A DNA stretch of 46,001 nucleotides from a virus: the IMG/VR virus record IMGVR_UViG_3300031957_000640, positions 1-46,001 of that record. One strand, written 5' to 3'. A program made the translations under genes and the position numbers. A model generated the notes under the pieces. That model saw only the letters and a program-made list of their open reading frames with translations, ran no database searches and was not told the DNA's origin. Positions 14,060 to 21,532 of this stretch are shown piece after piece; position 1 is the first letter of the stretch; every line of letters starts with the position of its first letter.

Positions 14060-15699
14060 TGCAAAGTAAATGGATAAGTAGAGGGAAGTGCCCATGTGGT
14101 AATTCCAGCAATGGATATAACATACATGCTGATGGACATGCCTTCTGCTTCTCCTGTCAAAAACGATTTAACAATGTAGGAGAGGCAAAAATGGAAGCGA
14201 AAGTTGTAGACATACAAAACAAAGTTTCAAGTACCGGTGATTATGGAGGTCTAGGAGATAGGAGAATAACTGAACAGACTGCCAGAAAGTATAGGACAAA
14301 AATAAAAACGAATGGTTCTATTATTTCACATCACTACTATGAATATTATAACACTGAAGGTAGCCATGTTGCTACTAAGGTACGACAAGTAGAAGGAAAA
14401 AGAATATGGTCTCAAGGAGATATGACTGATGCCTTATTGTTTGGACAGAATCTATTTAAATCTGGTGGTAAATATATTACTATCACTGAAGGTGAGATAG
14501 ATGCCATGTCTGCTTATGAGATGTTAGGAAGTAAGTGGGCAGTAGTATCAATAAAGAATGGAGTTCAAAGTGCAGTGCAGAATTGTAAGCAACACTTAGA
14601 ATACTTAAATACTTTTGAGAATGTGGTGGTTTGTTTTGACAATGACAAGCCTGGGATTGAAGCATCTCAAAAGGTTGCTCAGTTATTTGAACCTAACAAA
14701 TGTAAGATTGTAAGACTAGAACACAAAGACCCTAATGAATATCAGAAGATGGGTAAGGCTAAAGACTTTATACAAAACTGGTGGAGTGCAGAAGCATACA
14801 CACCGGCAGGCATAATGAACCTATCCAAACTAGGAGAATCATTATATGATGAGAAGGATTGTGAGACTATACCTTATCCTTGGAGTGCCATGAATGAAAA
14901 AACATATGGCATGAGAACAGGAGAATTAGTAACCTTTACATCTGGTGCAGGCATGGGTAAGTCTTCTATCATGCGTGAGTTAATGCATCACATACTTAGA
15001 AACTCTGGTGATAACATAGGTATACTAGCACTGGAAGAGAGTACAAAGAACACTGCATTTAATATTATGTCAGTTGAGGCCAATGAAAGATTGTACATTA
15101 AAGAGATAAGAAATAAATTCTCAAGAGAACAATTAAATAAATGGCAAGAAGACACGATAGGTTCTGGTAGGTTCTTTGCCTTTGACCACTTCGGTTCTAT
15201 AGGTAATGATGAGATACTATCTAGGGTTAGATACATGGCAAAGTCTTTGGATTGTAAGTGGATATTCTTAGACCATTTATCTATCTTAGTTAGTGGACAA
15301 GATGATGGAGATGAGAGAAAATCTATTGATGTATTGATGACTAAGTTGCGTTCACTGGTAGAAGAAACTGGTGTAGGTCTTCTCTTAGTATCACATCTAC
15401 GTAGACCTTCAGGAGATTTAGGCCATGAGAATGGTAAGGAAGTAACTCTATCACACCTTAGAGGTAGTGCTAGTATTGCACATCTATCCGATAGTGTGAT
15501 AGCATTAGAGAGAAATCAACAGGCAGAAGATGATGTCATAGCTTGTACAACAACGATTCGTATTCTAAAGAATAGATACACAGGAGAGACAGGTGTATGT
15601 TCTTACTTGCATTATGATAAAAACTCTGGTAGAATGTCACAAATAGACAATCCTTTTGAAAATGATTTAGAAGGAACAACAACAGGAGTTCAATTATGA
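14059..15699 (+). CDS. T7 gp4-like primase-helicase, 546 aa
   Basis: Bifunctional replication protein: primes lagging-strand synthesis and unwinds DNA as a hexamer. An N-terminal zinc site (C11, C13, C30, C33, with DGHAFCFSC) is followed by a Toprim domain (TEGEID, E144; DND, D194 and D196). The RecA/DnaB helicase domain has Walker A SGAGMGKSS (K301) and Walker B FLDH (D405). Length is close to T7 gp4 (566 aa). The first zinc pair is CxC rather than CxxC. The GTG start is set by the TAGTG overlap. ATG 14191 (M45), with GGAGAGG upstream, would give a helicase-only form lacking the zinc site, as in T7 gp4B. Confidence 0.92.
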   Translation: MQSKWISRGKCPCGNSSNGYNIHADGHAFCFSCQKRFNNVGEAKMEAKVVDIQNKVSSTGDYGGLGDRRITEQTARKYRTKIKTNGSIISHHYYEYYNTEGSHVATKVRQVEGKRIWSQGDMTDALLFGQNLFKSGGKYITITEGEIDAMSAYEMLGSKWAVVSIKNGVQSAVQNCKQHLEYLNTFENVVVCFDNDKPGIEASQKVAQLFEPNKCKIVRLEHKDPNEYQKMGKAKDFIQNWWSAEAYTPAGIMNLSKLGESLYDEKDCETIPYPWSAMNEKTYGMRTGELVTFTSGAGMGKSSIMRELMHHILRNSGDNIGILALEESTKNTAFNIMSVEANERLYIKEIRNKFSREQLNKWQEDTIGSGRFFAFDHFGSIGNDEILSRVRYMAKSLDCKWIFLDHLSILVSGQDDGDERKSIDVLMTKLRSLVEETGVGLLLVSHLRRPSGDLGHENGKEVTLSHLRGSASIAHLSDSVIALERNQQAEDDVIACTTTIRILKNRYTGETGVCSYLHYDKNSGRMSQIDNPFENDLEGTTTGVQL

Positions 15700-16013
15700 A
15701 ATGTTATAACTGTGGAACAGAATTAACTTGGGGAGGAGACCATGATTGTGAAGAAGACGAAGACCATGCTATAGTTACAAACTTATCTTGTCCTGAGTGT
15801 GAGGCTTTTCATTTAGTATATTGGGGTCACAAAGGAGAAGAAGAAGATAAACAACTTTGGATAAAAGGTTATAAAGAGTGGTTAGATAACAAAAAAGAAA
15901 AAGAACCAGAGATGTGGGAGCATTATTGTGATGCAGAAAAAAGTATGATGGAAGTAGGTAAAGGAGAGCCTTGTAACTGGTGTGGAAAGGAAGAGAATGA
16001 AAGTAATCCTTGA
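15696..16013 (+). CDS. Acidic zinc-ribbon protein, 105 aa
   Basis: Starts MKCYNCGTELTWGGDHDC. CYNC (C3, C6) and CPEC form one zinc ribbon, and a second group (HYC... CNWC) lies near the C-terminus. Strongly acidic between them. Its ATG overlaps the helicase TGA by four bases, and its 3' end overlaps the polymerase start by 17 bases. It is therefore co-translated with the replication proteins and may be an accessory nucleic-acid or protein-binding factor (inference). Confidence 0.7.
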   Translation: MKCYNCGTELTWGGDHDCEEDEDHAIVTNLSCPECEAFHLVYWGHKGEEEDKQLWIKGYKEWLDNKKEKEPEMWEHYCDAEKSMMEVGKGEPCNWCGKEENESNP

Positions 16014-17643
16014 TATAGAAACAGATGGTTTTAATCCTAGTAAGATACATTGTATTGTAGCAAAGAATGTAGATACTAATTTGGTTACTGTATTTGACCC
16101 AGATACTATGTATAGTTTTAATAGTTGGGCAAAGAAAGTAGATAAGTTTATCATGCATAATGGTTTATCTTTTGATGCACCGGTTCTAAATAGGTTGTTA
16201 GGTACAGGAATAACACCAGATAAAATAATAGATACATTAATTTTGTCACAGTTATTTAATCCTATCAGAGAAAAAGGACATAGCCTTAGAGCATGGGGAG
16301 AAAAACTAAACATGCTTAAAGGTGGAGAAGATGTAAACTTTTCTAAGTATGATTTTAATATGTTGAATTACTGTAAACAAGATGTAGAAATAACACATGC
16401 AGTCTATAATGAATTAATAAAAGAAAGCAATGGTTTTTCTCAGGAGTCTTCAGACCTTGAACATAATATAAGATTGATACTAGACCAACAAGAGAAGAAT
16501 GGTTTTGCTTTTGATATGATGAAGGCACAACAGTTATTAGCAAAATTAAAAGAAGACATCTATGACTTAGAACAATGGTCACTGGAAGAGTTTGAACCTA
16601 CCATTGTGGAGATGAAGACTAAGACAAAAGAAATTCCTTTTAACATTGGCTCTCGTCAGCAGATAGCAGACAGGTTAATGAAGAAAGGTTGGAAGCCTAA
16701 ACAGTTTACAGATAAAAAGAATATTATTATTAATGAAGCTGTTTTAAAAACAATTAAAGAGCCAGAGTTAAAACTTACTGCAGAAAGATTCTCAAAGTAT
16801 TTTTTACTACAGAAGAGAGCAGTAATGGTAGAGTCTTGGATTGATGCCTGCGATAATGATAACAGGGTACATGGTAAAGTAATGACACTACGTACTATTA
16901 CAGGTCGCATGGCACATAACTCACCTAACATGGCACAAGTACCGGCTGTATACTCACCATATGGTAAGGACTGCAGAGGGTTGTGGACTGTATCAGACCC
17001 TATGAAATATAAATTAGTAGGTACTGATGCTAGTGGTTTAGAGTTACGTTGTCTTGCTCACTATCTTAATGATACAACTTATACTGATGAGATATTGAAT
17101 GGAGATATACATACAAAGAACATGGAACTAGCAGGCCTAGCAAATAGAGACCAGGCGAAGACATTCATATATGCCTTTCTTTATGGAGCTGGTGCAGAGA
17201 AAATAGGTAAGATAGTAGGAGCTGGAAAGGAGCAAGGAAATAGTTTAATAAAAAGATTTCTATCTAACTTACCATCACTAAGAAGATTAAGAGAACAAGT
17301 AGAAAGTGTAAGTAGAAGAGGTAAGATAAAAGCTATTGATGGAAGATACTTAAAAGTTAGAAGTCCACATTCAGCATTGAATACTCTTCTGCAAGGAGCA
17401 GGTGCTATTGTTTGTAAGCAGTGGTTGTTACATATTATAACGAGAGTATATAATAAAAAACTTGATGCAAAGTTAGTAGCTTCTGTTCATGATGAATATC
17501 AATTTGAAGTGGCTAACAAAGATGTAAATGAATTTTGTAGTATCACTAAGATTGCTATGAAAGAAACTGAGAAGACATTAAAGTTAAGATGTCCTTTAGA
17601 TAACGATTACAAGGTAGGAGTAACATGGGCAGAAACACATTAG
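15997..17643 (+). CDS. polA: Family A DNA polymerase, T7 gp5-like, 548 aa
   Basis: Replicative polymerase. A 3'-5' exonuclease domain opens the protein (VILDIETDGF; D6, E8). Polymerase motif A is TDASGLELR (D344), motif B RDQAKTFIYAFLYG (K388, Y392), motif C VHDEYQF (H498, D499, E500). The residue equivalent to E. coli Phe762 and T7 Tyr526 is Tyr392, the form usual in virulent T7-like phages. Shorter than T7 gp5 (704 aa), so thumb or exonuclease insertions are reduced. Start 15997 (MKVILDIE) follows GGAAAGGAAGAG and puts the exonuclease Asp at its normal place. No phage thioredoxin was seen. Confidence 0.93.
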   Translation: MKVILDIETDGFNPSKIHCIVAKNVDTNLVTVFDPDTMYSFNSWAKKVDKFIMHNGLSFDAPVLNRLLGTGITPDKIIDTLILSQLFNPIREKGHSLRAWGEKLNMLKGGEDVNFSKYDFNMLNYCKQDVEITHAVYNELIKESNGFSQESSDLEHNIRLILDQQEKNGFAFDMMKAQQLLAKLKEDIYDLEQWSLEEFEPTIVEMKTKTKEIPFNIGSRQQIADRLMKKGWKPKQFTDKKNIIINEAVLKTIKEPELKLTAERFSKYFLLQKRAVMVESWIDACDNDNRVHGKVMTLRTITGRMAHNSPNMAQVPAVYSPYGKDCRGLWTVSDPMKYKLVGTDASGLELRCLAHYLNDTTYTDEILNGDIHTKNMELAGLANRDQAKTFIYAFLYGAGAEKIGKIVGAGKEQGNSLIKRFLSNLPSLRRLREQVESVSRRGKIKAIDGRYLKVRSPHSALNTLLQGAGAIVCKQWLLHIITRVYNKKLDAKLVASVHDEYQFEVANKDVNEFCSITKIAMKETEKTLKLRCPLDNDYKVGVTWAETH

Positions 17644-18056
17644 AACCAAAGACAGAAGATAGAAAGAAGTTTGATTTAGATTTACAGTATGGGCAAGTAA
17701 AAGAAAAGATTGTTGCTGACATGCTACAAGATAAGAAGATAGAAGTAAAATCTGAAAGAGGTATGTGGTTAAAGACAGGTAACATTGCGATTGAATATGA
17801 AAGCTATGGTAAACCTAGTGGTATTAACGCAACCAAAGCAGACTACTGGTTTCATAATCTATGTGTGGGAGACCAAGTATATGGCACACTAGTATTTGAA
17901 ACTAAGATGTTGAAGAGAATTGTTAATACATCTATCAATGAGAATCAAGTTAGAAGTGTATCTGGTGGAGACCACAATGCAAGTAAGATGTATCTAATGA
18001 ATATACAGAATCTTTTTTCTCAAAATATAATACAGAAAAGTGTTGACAATGCATAG
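17625..18056 (+). CDS. Putative PD-(D/E)XK endonuclease, 143 aa
   Basis: The pattern Glu27, then IEVKSE (E40, K42), followed by a conserved-looking NIAIEYESYG strand, fits small PD-(D/E)XK nucleases that act on recombination or branched DNA. Placed between polymerase and SSB, where T7-like phages carry a junction-resolving or DNA-degrading nuclease. Strong TAGGAGTAAC ribosome site inside the polymerase gene, 19-base overlap. The nuclease call rests on motif spacing and context. A VRR-like or restriction-like role is possible. Confidence 0.6.
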   Translation: MGRNTLEPKTEDRKKFDLDLQYGQVKEKIVADMLQDKKIEVKSERGMWLKTGNIAIEYESYGKPSGINATKADYWFHNLCVGDQVYGTLVFETKMLKRIVNTSINENQVRSVSGGDHNASKMYLMNIQNLFSQNIIQKSVDNA

Positions 18057-18072
18057 TAAAATATGCTATAAT
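18043..18072 (+). promoter_or_regulatory. Consensus sigma-70 promoter for the SSB gene
   Basis: TTGACA (18043-18048), 18-base spacer, TATAAT (18067-18072) preceded by TGC, so both hexamers are perfect and the -10 is extended. GCATA (18051-18055) and TATGC (18062-18066) form an inverted repeat abutting the -10. The -35 lies inside the end of the upstream nuclease gene. Confidence 0.8.
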
Positions 18073-18101
18073 ATAATTTTATTAACAAAAAAGGAGTACA
18101 C

Positions 18102-18572
18102 ATGAGTGTAATTAGTGGAACAGCTTATTGGGCGAGCATTACAAGCCCAAATACAACCTTTGATGCAGATGGTACATGGAGTATTGATGTAGCTAATTTA
18201 GATGCAGATAACAAAGCTATTGCAGAGAAGGATGGTTTAATTATTAAAAACAAAGGTGATGACAGAGGAGACTTTGTTAACATTAAAAGAAACGTCAAGA
18301 GAAAAGATGGTAACTTAAATACTCCACCGGAAGTTCTTGATGCTCAGAAGAGAACTATGATGAGTACGTTAGTAGGTAATGGTTCTAAAGTAAATGTACT
18401 ATACTCTACATATGAGTGGAAGTTTAAAGGGAGAGCTGGAGTATCAGCTGACCTGAAGAAAGTACAGGTAGTCGATTTAGTTCCTTATCAGGGTGATGCA
18501 GATGATGCATTTGATGTAGTACCTGATGGTTATTCTGCTGAAGCAGATGAAAAAATTCCTTTTGCCTCTTAA
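18102..18572 (+). CDS. ssb: Single-stranded DNA-binding protein, gp2.5-like, 156 aa
   Basis: Coats ssDNA during replication and recombination. The N-terminal GTAYWASITSPN and a following strand-rich body fit the gp2.5-type OB-fold. The acidic C-terminal region (DADDAFDVVPDG) is typical of phage SSBs that contact polymerase and helicase. Usual length is 150-230 aa. It has its own consensus promoter, an AAGGAGTACAC ribosome site and a terminator immediately after its stop, so high independent expression is expected, matching the large amounts needed. Confidence 0.75.
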   Translation: MSVISGTAYWASITSPNTTFDADGTWSIDVANLDADNKAIAEKDGLIIKNKGDDRGDFVNIKRNVKRKDGNLNTPPEVLDAQKRTMMSTLVGNGSKVNVLYSTYEWKFKGRAGVSADLKKVQVVDLVPYQGDADDAFDVVPDGYSAEADEKIPFAS

Positions 18573-18582
18573 CTAAAGGATA

Positions 18583-18621
18583 GTGGGAGACTGTTTGGCT
18601 GAGCAGTCTCTCACGTTTTAT
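18583..18621 (+). terminator. Rho-independent terminator after ssb
   Basis: GTGGGAGACTG (18583-18593) pairs with CAGTCTCTCAC (18604-18614) over 11 bp with one G-U, loop of 10, followed by GTTTTAT. It is one of the most GC-rich hairpins in this AT-rich DNA. The next gene starts three bases later, so read-through must supply that gene. Confidence 0.8.
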
Positions 18622-18623
18622 AT

Positions 18624-19481
18624 ATGAAAAAAATAGATACAATAGTAGAAGATATATATGGTTTGTTTGAGAAGAAGAATGAACATCTTACTGAGAAAGA
18701 AGTAGATAAATGTATAGATGATTTTGCTAGCTCGGTTAAAGTGCATGTAAAAGATTTCTTAAAACAGATGCCTCAAGATAAACCTAGGTTAAGATTATCA
18801 ACTATAGGTAGACCAGACAGGCAACTGTGGTATGATTTTAAACAGCCTCGCACCGAGTCTTTCCTACCTAGTACCAGGATTAAGTTTCTCTATGGTTATA
18901 TCTTAGAAGAACTATTAATTATGCTTGCCTCTATCTCTGGACATAAGGTAACTCAACAACAGAAGCAAGTAGAAGTGGAAGGAGTTAAAGGACATCAAGA
19001 TTGTTTTATAGATGACGTATTAGTAGATTGTAAGAGTGCCTCTGGTAGAGGATATAATAAATTTAAATATAATAATTTATCAACTGACGACCCTTTCGGA
19101 TACATTCCTCAGATATCTGCATACGCAGAAGGTAATGGAGTAAATGAAGCCGGCTTTCTAGTTATTAATAAATCTACAGGAGAACTATGTTATACAAAAG
19201 TACATTCATTGGAGATGATAAATGCTAAAGAAAGAGTTAAGAAGATTAAAGAAGTGGTTAAGTCTGATACTGCACCGGACAAATGCTACCCTGCTGTTGC
19301 TGATGGCAAGTCTGGGAATTATAAGCTTGCTACTGGTTGTATTTATTGTAGTCATAAGCATACTTGTTGGAGTGATGCTAATAGTGGTAAAGGACTTCGT
19401 GCTTTTAATTATTCAACTGGTAAAAGATATCTTACACATGTTGAGAAAGCACCTAACGTAGAGGAAGTACATGATAAATAG
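18624..19481 (+). CDS. PD-(D/E)XK exonuclease, RecB/Cas4-like, 285 aa
   Basis: Likely 5' exonuclease for host DNA degradation or recombination. The nuclease core shows E95, GHQD (D126) and VDCK (D135, K137), the RecB-family triad. Four cysteines near the C-terminus (KCYP, GCIYC, HTCW) could ligate an Fe-S cluster as in Cas4/AddB-type enzymes. Starts directly after the ssb terminator. Its 3' end overlaps a GIY-YIG homing endonuclease by 11 bases. T7-like phages carry gp6-type exonuclease here, but this protein belongs to a different nuclease fold. Confidence 0.75.
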   Translation: MKKIDTIVEDIYGLFEKKNEHLTEKEVDKCIDDFASSVKVHVKDFLKQMPQDKPRLRLSTIGRPDRQLWYDFKQPRTESFLPSTRIKFLYGYILEELLIMLASISGHKVTQQQKQVEVEGVKGHQDCFIDDVLVDCKSASGRGYNKFKYNNLSTDDPFGYIPQISAYAEGNGVNEAGFLVINKSTGELCYTKVHSLEMINAKERVKKIKEVVKSDTAPDKCYPAVADGKSGNYKLATGCIYCSHKHTCWSDANSGKGLRAFNYSTGKRYLTHVEKAPNVEEVHDK

Positions 19482-20265
19482 TCATTGGACTTGTTATGGC
19501 ACAGAAAAATCTTTTGTGCCTAACGAGGATAAGTTTGGTTTTGTTTATATTATAACAAATACTAAGAATGGTAAGGCCTATGTAGGATGTAAACAATATT
19601 ACTCTATGACTAAAAAGAAAACAAAACATAAGTGGGAGATGTATACAGGTTCATCTAAATATTTAAATAAAGATATAGAAAAAATAGGTAAAGAACATTT
19701 TAAATTTGAAGTAATAGCAGAGTATAAAAACAAAAGAAGTTTACGTTACTATGAGATGTACTATCAAGTAAAGTGGAATGTTCTTACTGCTACTGTAGAA
19801 GGTAGTGATAAAAGAGCATATTATAATTCCTATGTTGGTGGTAAATTTTTTCCTCCTATTGAGTTATATCAAGACCCAGAATATAAAAAAATGATGCGTA
19901 AAAAAGTATATGATAATCCTAAAGTTGCAGATAAAAAAAGAAAGTCAGCTTTAAAAAGAGAAGAGAATATTGAATATAAAAAAAAGATGAGAAAGAATAA
20001 TTATGATAATCTTGAAGTTAAAAAAAAGCAAAGTGAAAAAAATTTAGGAGAAAAAAATTCTAGTGCACTTGGACCTCATAAATTAACTTTTAAAGATGGT
20101 CGTTTAATAATTGTTTCTAATTTAGCTAGATGGGCTATGGATAGTAATAAATATGATTGGGCACAACTCTTTCATTTAAAAAAAGGTTATAAAATACAAG
20201 ATGGAAAAAAAATTAGAATATTAAAATGTAAAGATATAATTAAAGTGGAGAAAGTAAATGATTAA
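19471..20265 (+). CDS. GIY-YIG homing endonuclease, 264 aa
   Basis: Freestanding selfish DNA endonuclease. The GIY-YIG signature appears as GFVYIITNTKNGKAYVGCK (residues 23-41), with the catalytic Glu at E95 in LRYYEMYYQ. The rest is Lys-rich, with repeated YDN/NMOD-like DNA-binding segments. Base composition is even more A-rich than the neighbours, consistent with separate origin. ATG overlaps the exonuclease stop (ATGATAAATAG), and its own end overlaps the HNH gene by eight bases. Confidence 0.9.
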   Translation: MINSHWTCYGTEKSFVPNEDKFGFVYIITNTKNGKAYVGCKQYYSMTKKKTKHKWEMYTGSSKYLNKDIEKIGKEHFKFEVIAEYKNKRSLRYYEMYYQVKWNVLTATVEGSDKRAYYNSYVGGKFFPPIELYQDPEYKKMMRKKVYDNPKVADKKRKSALKREENIEYKKKMRKNNYDNLEVKKKQSEKNLGEKNSSALGPHKLTFKDGRLIIVSNLARWAMDSNKYDWAQLFHLKKGYKIQDGKKIRILKCKDIIKVEKVND

Positions 20266-20824
20266 AGAAATATTTAAACCATTATATATTACTAAAGATG
20301 GTAGTCTTTTTAAAGCAAAAGGCTATGAGATTAGTAATCATGGTAGATTAAAAAGTTTAAAGATAAATAAAATAAGAAAAAGAAGTCACGAAAAAGATGT
20401 TAGTAAACCTAATAATAAAGGATATATTAAATATGGTATTTCATTAGATGGTTATACAAACAATCAAGCTAAGAGTAAAAAAAATTATAGTATAAGAGAG
20501 CATAGAGTAGTAGCTATAAACTTTATACCTTTTGATTTATATGATAAATATGATTGGTGGCATACTATACCTAAACATTTTCAAATACAGTTTGGTATAT
20601 TAAATCATCAGGTAAATCACATTGATGGAAATATACATAATAATTTGGTAAGTAATTTAGAATGGGTTACTCCTCAACAAAATACTAAACATGCTTATAC
20701 TCTTTTTGATTATAATAAACATTCAGAAAGAATGCAAGAGCATGCAAAAAAAGTAATAAAAAAAGGAACTTTTAAGGGTAAAAATAATCCTATGTATAGA
20801 TATAGAAAAAATACACTTAATTAA
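20258..20824 (+). CDS. HNH homing endonuclease with NUMOD4 domain, 188 aa
   Basis: N-terminal NUMOD4-like motif YEISNHGRLKSL (residues 23-34) is followed by an HNH_3 nuclease core: H82, then NHIDGN (120-125) and NNLVSNLEWVTP (128-139). Such freestanding enzymes nick or cut a cognate site in related phages. It is joined to the GIY-YIG gene by ATGATTAA, so the two selfish genes are co-translated and sit as one insert between exonuclease and the 20833 gene. Confidence 0.9.
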   Translation: MIKEIFKPLYITKDGSLFKAKGYEISNHGRLKSLKINKIRKRSHEKDVSKPNNKGYIKYGISLDGYTNNQAKSKKNYSIREHRVVAINFIPFDLYDKYDWWHTIPKHFQIQFGILNHQVNHIDGNIHNNLVSNLEWVTPQQNTKHAYTLFDYNKHSERMQEHAKKVIKKGTFKGKNNPMYRYRKNTLN

Positions 20825-20826
20825 TA

Positions 20827-20855
20827 TTGACAATGAAGAATGAACCTGATATAAT
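20827..20855 (+). promoter_or_regulatory. Perfect consensus promoter at the right edge of the homing-endonuclease insert
   Basis: TTGACA (20827-20832), 17-base spacer, TATAAT (20850-20855) preceded by TGA: both hexamers perfect and the -10 extended. It starts two bases after the HNH stop, and its -10 lies inside the next coding sequence as annotated. Confidence 0.65.
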
Positions 20856-21183
20856 ACAGATAGAAAACTTATTCTATTCTGAACCTTACAACTCAGAGAA
20901 GAGATTGTTTTTGTCTGTAATACTACAAGCATTATTAGATGTATCAAAGAATGTTATCACATCTAATGATAAAGTAAACAAAGCACGAGCTGAGTCCTGG
21001 TTCTTTGCAGAGGTTGGAGTAACTTGCGAGAACTTTGAAACAGTTTGTGGTATGGCAGGAGTAACACCAAGTAAAGCTAGGTCATTTGCTTACAAGGTTA
21101 TTAAGGCAGACAATAAAAAGTTTTTAAGAAATAGAATAAGAAGTGTATTAAGAGGCGACAATGAAAAAGAAAATGACGTTTAA
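20833..21183 (+). CDS. Conserved-looking phage protein, 116 aa, DNA metabolism cluster
   Basis: No function recognised. The middle (WFFAEVGVTCENFETVCGMAG) and following helix (PSKARSFAYKVI) resemble small helix-rich phage proteins found next to replication genes, possibly DNA-binding. ATG 20833 is used, though a TTG at 20827 also fits and no ribosome site is visible. A consensus promoter overlaps the first codons, so its message may start inside the annotated frame. It overlaps the DUF3310 gene by 11-23 bases. Confidence 0.6.
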   Translation: MKNEPDIIQIENLFYSEPYNSEKRLFLSVILQALLDVSKNVITSNDKVNKARAESWFFAEVGVTCENFETVCGMAGVTPSKARSFAYKVIKADNKKFLRNRIRSVLRGDNEKENDV

Positions 21184-21532
21184 AGAAAGTTTTTATAAAT
21201 TATATTCTGATATGAGAAAGGTAGAAGAGGACAGAGATATGGGACAAATGGATGAGGCAATAAGAGAGACAGTTAAACAACAAGGTTTTAAGAAAACAAA
21301 TATAAAGAAGGAAGCTATTATAGCTACAGATAGACAGGTAGGTGGAGACCATTATAAGACTTGTAAGATACAGCCTGTTGATTATATTGTAGAAAATAAC
21401 CTGACATTTCTTGAGGGTAATGTAGTAAAGTATATTACAAGACACAGAAGAAAAGGTGAAGGTGCTAATGACATTGAGAAAGTAATACATTATTGTGAAC
21501 TAATATTGGAGAAAGATTATGGCAGGAAATAA
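21161..21532 (+). CDS. DUF3310 protein, 123 aa
   Basis: The C-terminal 65 residues carry the DUF3310 pattern: VGGDHYKTCKIQPVDYI, then NNLTFLEGNVVKYITR and a terminal helix IEKVIHYCELIL. This domain is common in phage genomes beside nucleotide metabolism genes and is sometimes called nucleotide-kinase-like, but its activity is unproven. Two in-frame ATGs (21161 and 21173), the second at an 11-base overlap. The 3' end overlaps the ribonucleotide reductase start by 14 bases, linking it to dNTP supply. Confidence 0.8.
   Translation: MKKKMTFKESFYKLYSDMRKVEEDRDMGQMDEAIRETVKQQGFKKTNIKKEAIIATDRQVGGDHYKTCKIQPVDYIVENNLTFLEGNVVKYITRHRRKGEGANDIEKVIHYCELILEKDYGRK

Noticed and set aside
14033-14060. Promoter TTGAAT-N16-TATAGT before the primase-helicase
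   Set aside because: It lies inside the 25-aa coupled ORF, its -10 overlaps the GTG start, and both hexamers are weak. Read-through from 12800 explains expression.
15775-16313. Antisense ORFs on the minus strand opposite the zinc-ribbon and polymerase genes
   Set aside because: They mirror real genes on the other strand, have no ribosome sites, and read as Leu/Tyr/Phe-rich shadow sequence.
21400-21530. Cobalamin riboswitch ahead of the class II ribonucleotide reductase
   Set aside because: The upstream sequence is the coding DUF3310 gene overlapping by 14 bases. No B12-box-like sequence was seen.
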